A stretch of 64,000 bases of DNA from Gracilaria vermiculophylla (Eukaryota; Rhodophyta; Florideophyceae; Gracilariales; Gracilariaceae). The stretch is taken from assembly GCA_019155205.2 (NCBI GenBank), contig JAHNZQ020000308.1, positions 3,003,910 to 3,067,909 of the forward strand, given 5' to 3'. Below, piece by piece: positions 59,992-64,000 of the stretch (its first letter is position 1; every line of letters begins with the position of its first letter). The position numbers and the translations under genes were made by a program. The notes below the pieces were generated by a model that was not told the origin of the DNA, searched no databases, and was given only the letters and a program-made list of their open reading frames with translations.

Positions 59992-61761
59992 CTATTGCAA
60001 GATATCAGAGGCAAAGCTATCTTCCCACTCAGCAACGTCACCCCTTTCGTTCATGTATTTGACGTGAACCAGTCCAATAGCCGGATAGTCGAAGACTAAA
60101 CAGCAATGTAGTGTGTGTCTCATAGTACTTGATGCTGTTTTATCACTTTGATGGGGGTTTTAACTTGACAAAGCCAACGCTCGAGAATTAGAGACAATTA
60201 TGTTAACCTTTTTTAGGAGTTTGCTCCCTTTTATCGGGACGAAATATCTACCCATCTGAGAGCAATACCCCGCTACAGACACCCTGCACTTGTTTTGAGG
60301 TGTAGCTGAAATCCTTGAGCTACTAATCAAACAAATGCCCAACTGAAAAACACATTTTCTTCGCTTCAGCTTCCAAACAGGCGTCGCACGTTGATATTAC
60401 TTGTCGTATATCATTTCTCAGCTAAAATGTTTCCATGCTACGGACACTCGGTTCACCGTATATATCCTCTTGAAAACATTACCAACTTAATCAGATGACG
60501 TCACAACCTTTCGAAGAAGCGTTTGTTTTTGGCTTTGTCTTCAGATTTTTTCCAGTAATATTTTTCTCCAAATTTGAAGCTGATGAAGCTCAATGTCGGG
60601 AAAACTACTTTGACACAATCTGCACAAACGAGTCGCGTCCATTTACTTAAAGTAATGTCTTGTCTGAATTAACTTAATATAAGAGACGCACTTATCACAT
60701 TTCTTTCCCAAAAAGCGAAAACAACGCCGTCATCATTCCAAAAAAAATTAGAGAGTCAAGAACATATACTTTGGTGGAAGCCATGTCACAAGAATCTCAA
60801 GACTGCCCTGATGGTTTGACATAAATATGAAGTTGAGGGAATGATGAGGAAATCGAAGCAACAACCAGGATGAAAAAGAGAAAGAAGAAAAATGTCGTAC
60901 AGTTCTGCAGGACACCTCAAGTCGAGAGATACATACATGTACGATAGTTGAGAAAATGCGAAGAACTGAAATTTCTTTTACTCACACAGAACTGGTTCTT
61001 TGAACGTCTGCACCAAAAGATATGCAGATCGCTTCACAAGGGGGGAGCGGCAAAACGGGGAAGACAACGCAAGCGGTGCTTCGCTTTTTAGAGCAAACAC
61101 ATCGATTATACGTGGCGATGAACAGGGAAAGTGCTTGTTGAAAAAATGAGTTTCTGACTGACGAACCACGGTTGATTTCGATAGACTCATTCTTGTACTC
61201 TTGGTTTCAGTGTGATTATCTGACTAATGCTCAACCTTTGAGAATACGACATTTTTTGTATCCTTCCCAATCTCAACGCTACGTATAAAGTAGCTCTATC
61301 AAAAATTGACGTTTGCGGTGAACTTCTCTTCAATTCGTAATTGGGCGTCAAGGTTGGTTGAATGGAATATCGATCAATAGTCAGTTGGATACAAGCGGTG
61401 TATATTTCATATATGAAGCACTATTCATTCTTCTGCGGAGCAAAATCTTCAATTATTCGTGTTTAACATTTATGGGTGTATTGCCACCTGCTCTAAAACA
61501 GATTAATTCGCTTGTTGAAGAAATCTGCCGCACAATCTCGTTGAGCTCTAAATAAAGTGATAAGGTAGTGCACTTGCTCACGATCTGAAACCAATTACTT
61601 CAGTATCATGATAGTGGTCCTCAGACGTATGAGGTTGGAACAAGGTTGAAGAAAAAAAACATTCGCGGAAATACGAAAACTTCTGATTCTTTGCACCCTG
61701 GATTTGTGGACATGTGTCACCACGGTGCTGCCTTGTTCCTCGGATTATGGCAAAAAAGCTA
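59992..61761. other. AT-rich intergenic, no gene recognised
   Basis: 1.77 kb with only short frames (for example 60978-61190 minus and 61358-61555 plus), none with motifs. A poly-A run (61650-61657) lies near its end. Confidence 0.45.
61752..61757 (-). terminator. Pol III terminator of tRNA-Lys
   Basis: Six T on the minus strand begin about five bases after the tRNA 3' end, the usual RNA polymerase III stop. Confidence 0.8.
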
Positions 61762-61834
61762 CACCTCCCGCGGGGCTCGAACCCGCGACCAACAGATTAA
61801 GAGTCTGTCGCTCTACCGACTGAGCTAGGGAGGC
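61762..61834 (-). tRNA. trnK-CUU: tRNA-Lys (anticodon CTT)
   Basis: 73 nt, no intron. The acceptor stem GCCTCCC pairs with GGGAGGT (G-U at 1:72), with discriminator G. The D arm contains AGCTCAGTCGGTAGAGC (A-box). The anticodon stem ACAGA/TCTGT has loop CTCTTAA, giving anticodon CTT. The T arm is CGCGG-GTTCGAGC-CCGCG (B-box). All cloverleaf stems pair. The 3' CCA is not encoded, as expected for a nuclear eukaryotic gene. Confidence 0.97.
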
Positions 61835-62370
61835 TGTTGAGAATAAGAGAAACTGATTTGTATTAATGACCATTCAGTTTGTTGGAGAAGAGAGCACCAT
61901 ACATATCCATTCCCCGTTGACCATTTTCCTTACCGAGTTGCATGGAAGACTTGAAGCAGCTGGATTTAGTAAGGGGACGATGGGCTGAGTTTGAAAGTAT
62001 GGGAATGACACTTCTCGTCAAGGTCCTAGTGGGCCCTGTAGCTATCAATGAGCCCAACAATACATTTGAGCTCGAAACCCGCTCGGGCGCGTCGCCAAAC
62101 CACAGTCATCTTTTCACCTGGCCCGTGCTTCCTCTGAGCAGAGTATAATCACCATCCATTCAGTAGATTTTTGCAGCGCATCGGCTGCTTCTGCTATTGC
62201 ATCCCACACAGGTCTCAGTTGAACAATCATAATTTGTCTTTTACTGTCTAGAAAGTTACAATTCAACGCAGAGTGGAAATCGTACATCACGAGCATCGAC
62301 TAACATCCTAATCTTCAATCTAAATCGCTTCGGCCGATGAATTAGTATTTATGTTGAAATCATTGCAACA
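61835..62370. other. Intergenic between tRNA-Lys and the glycosyltransferase
   Basis: 536 bp of AT-rich sequence with short frames lacking motifs. Promoter side of the glycosyltransferase gene. Confidence 0.45.
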
Positions 62371-63936
62371 ATGACCTTCCTTCCGCTTCTTGCAAACGCT
62401 ACACTACAGGATAAATGTCTTCCATTCTCAGTTCAAGTATCGCGTCGGATACGACGCCAACTGCGGCGTTTTTCCAAGATCTCTCGCGCAGGGCGAAACA
62501 GATTACTTATCTACTTCCTACTCACGTTGCTTATCCTCACTACAATACTGTACACTGCAATGCATTTTAGCAATCATAGCCGAACATCCTTCGATGATGT
62601 TCTCGATATGCACCTCGTTGAGTTGGAAGATGAAGAATATATCCAGCGACTTCGCAACTCTACACAGCTGGCAATTTCGGATCCATTACAGGATTATAAC
62701 AAAACAGAAGTGCACCTTGGGCGCATTCAATGGGATTATGTTTACGGGGAGCTTGTCCGAAATCCAAATCCACCCACTCTGACCAAGTACAAAACAAGGT
62801 TACTTCGCGAACTTTTAAACAAAACTCAATATAAACTTGGTACCAGACAAAGACTTGCGCGTGGTGTATCTTGTAACTACGCAAATAATGTCGGTGACGA
62901 AGACTCTCCTCATACTTTTGAGTGTGCCCCAACTTCTCATCGCTGTCAAGACGGAAGTTTTTTCCCCGGAAGCGCTTTTGTCCCAAAAGAGGGAACATCA
63001 ATAAGTTGGGCCGAGGTTGTCATTGTTATGCTACTTTCAGAAGGTCGTGAGGACTTCCTTCGAGCAGCTATAGACACCTGGATTGCCAGGTTGCAGAAGG
63101 AAGCGACTCTATTTTTCGTGCTGGATAGAGGTATGTCTCTACCACAGGAACTCTTGCTGCGCCCAAATACGTTCACCTACGAATTTGCAGGAAGCCCGGG
63201 TTTGGAGACGCTAGACTTCAAGGCGATACTAGGCTGGCGGCAGGTGCATAAACTTTTCTCGTTCAGGGGCAAGAAATACTTTCTCAAGATCGACGATGAT
63301 ACTTTTCTTTTGGGACACAATTTGATTCGGTACTTGAACAAAATTGAGCATGTCTTTGGTGGCATGGAAGAAGCTCTATACTTTGGACACCCGTTTTGCG
63401 GCCACGGCGACCTCAAGGCTCTCAACCATGAAACCTGGTGTTATGCAGGAGGCGGAGCGTACGGACTGAGTTTCGAAGCCTTGACAATTTTCCTGAAACA
63501 AGTCAAAGACGGATGTGCTTACTTTTACGATTACTTAGCCCAAGCCCCTAATATGCGCCCTGAAAATGACAAGTATGGAGGACATTACGAGGATGTCATG
63601 GTTGGTCGCTGTATACGTCAAGCCAGAACAAGGCTTCATGACAGAGGGACATCACTTCTCGCGTGTGGCAGCTTCTTCCCATACGCACCTCTTCATTACT
63701 ACGAAGCGTTTGGTAAGAGCAAGGAGGCTATGTGCAATAAGATGGGGGGAGACCCCATTACCATTCACAATCTTGAGCCTTCTGCCATCTTATTCCTGAA
63801 TCATCTGATATATGAGTATCCGTTGGGCGGAGAGGTCAAGCCGTTCTCTCTACAAAATGAACACGTTCAGGAGCTCATCGACTATTGTCATATGACAGGC
63901 AAGAAAATGTCTTGTGATATGACTCAAGTACTTTGA
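62371..63936 (+). CDS. Type II membrane glycosyltransferase, GT31/Fringe-like
   Basis: This 521-residue protein has a basic cytosolic tail (1-43), one signal-anchor helix (about 44-66, LLIYFLLTLLILTTILY), a stem of about 150 residues with several Asn-x-Ser/Thr sites, and a catalytic domain from about 205. Its motifs are KIDDDTFLLG (about 307-316, DxD metal and nucleotide-sugar site), CYAGGGAYGLS (acceptor loop) and HYEDVMVGRC (about 407-416, the GT31 EDV motif). This pattern occurs in Fringe, core-1 galactosyltransferase and related beta-1,3-glycosyltransferases of the Golgi. Sugar and acceptor are not predictable. The even cysteine content suits a lumenal domain. It may serve cell-wall or glycoprotein glycan synthesis. 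Confidence 0.85.
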   Translation: MTFLPLLANATLQDKCLPFSVQVSRRIRRQLRRFSKISRAGRNRLLIYFLLTLLILTTILYTAMHFSNHSRTSFDDVLDMHLVELEDEEYIQRLRNSTQLAISDPLQDYNKTEVHLGRIQWDYVYGELVRNPNPPTLTKYKTRLLRELLNKTQYKLGTRQRLARGVSCNYANNVGDEDSPHTFECAPTSHRCQDGSFFPGSAFVPKEGTSISWAEVVIVMLLSEGREDFLRAAIDTWIARLQKEATLFFVLDRGMSLPQELLLRPNTFTYEFAGSPGLETLDFKAILGWRQVHKLFSFRGKKYFLKIDDDTFLLGHNLIRYLNKIEHVFGGMEEALYFGHPFCGHGDLKALNHETWCYAGGGAYGLSFEALTIFLKQVKDGCAYFYDYLAQAPNMRPENDKYGGHYEDVMVGRCIRQARTRLHDRGTSLLACGSFFPYAPLHYYEAFGKSKEAMCNKMGGDPITIHNLEPSAILFLNHLIYEYPLGGEVKPFSLQNEHVQELIDYCHMTGKKMSCDMTQVL

Positions 63937-64000
63937 TACTAAATATGTGCTCGTCGTCGTGTAAATCTTTCTGATTGTGAACTAACAGTTCCAGTAAGAT
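63937..64000. other. 3' flank of the glycosyltransferase gene
   Basis: 64 bases after the stop codon at the window edge; nothing recognised. Confidence 0.4.

Noticed and set aside
1..64000. Transposons or insertion sequences
   Set aside because: I saw no transposase, reverse transcriptase, integrase, long terminal repeats or terminal inverted repeats in the frames of either strand.

Overview
The window looks like nuclear DNA of a photosynthetic eukaryote with a primary plastid, most likely a red alga. The plastid evidence is a plastid-type sigma-70 factor, a thylakoid-lumen CYP38/TLP40 cyclophilin, a C-type [2Fe-2S] ferredoxin, a KEA-type K+/H+ antiporter, a chloroplast-type NDC1 quinone reductase and a full-length ATP-phosphoribosyltransferase. 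Their presequences are Ala/Ser/Arg-rich with no preceding signal peptide, and most carry Ala-Phe within the first ten residues, as reported for red-algal and glaucophyte transit peptides. The eukaryotic cell machinery includes KNL1, UNC50, Sec24, SDE2, RIO1, BRAP2, AK6, CAP and QNG1. Introns are few and short (72-109 bp, GT-AG). I resolved six of them in five genes by reading across splice sites. The species cannot be named from the sequence.

Layout. 1-5 kb is AT-rich and sparse, with three small two-helix membrane proteins that look like paralogues. 6-26 kb is an ordinary gene-dense segment: KNL1, NDC1, UNC50, dephospho-CoA kinase, ferredoxin, BRAP2, a short CAP, CYP38, a small two-exon gene, an unknown plastid membrane protein and KEA. 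27-39 kb becomes extremely GC-rich: AK6, RIO1, RING-H2, glyoxalase I, membrane RING-H2, SDE2 and a PH-like protein. 39.0-40.5 kb is an AT-richer spacer. 40.5-56.3 kb is a second GC-rich block: Sec24, QNG1, a tandem AAA ATPase, HisG, a Temptin-Hint secreted protein, a bHLH factor with long poly-Q, and the sigma factor. It contains very long poly-G runs and a 100-base assembly gap. 56.8-64 kb returns to moderate composition: folylpolyglutamate synthase, a three-exon SDR, tRNA-Lys(CTT) and a GT31-type glycosyltransferase.

Many neighbouring genes are divergent, some with 260-270 bp between starts. GC is highest at the shared 5' ends and falls toward the 3' ends, so the GC-rich blocks look like merged promoter-centred peaks. 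The genes do not form one pathway. The functional themes are plastid maintenance and gene expression, ribosome biogenesis (RIO1 and AK6), ubiquitin signalling (three RING proteins) and secretion (Sec24, UNC50, the glycosyltransferase and the Temptin-Hint protein). The most unusual item is the Temptin-Hint protein, which has a hedgehog-like layout: a secreted N-terminal domain, a low-complexity linker and a C-terminal self-processing Hint domain.
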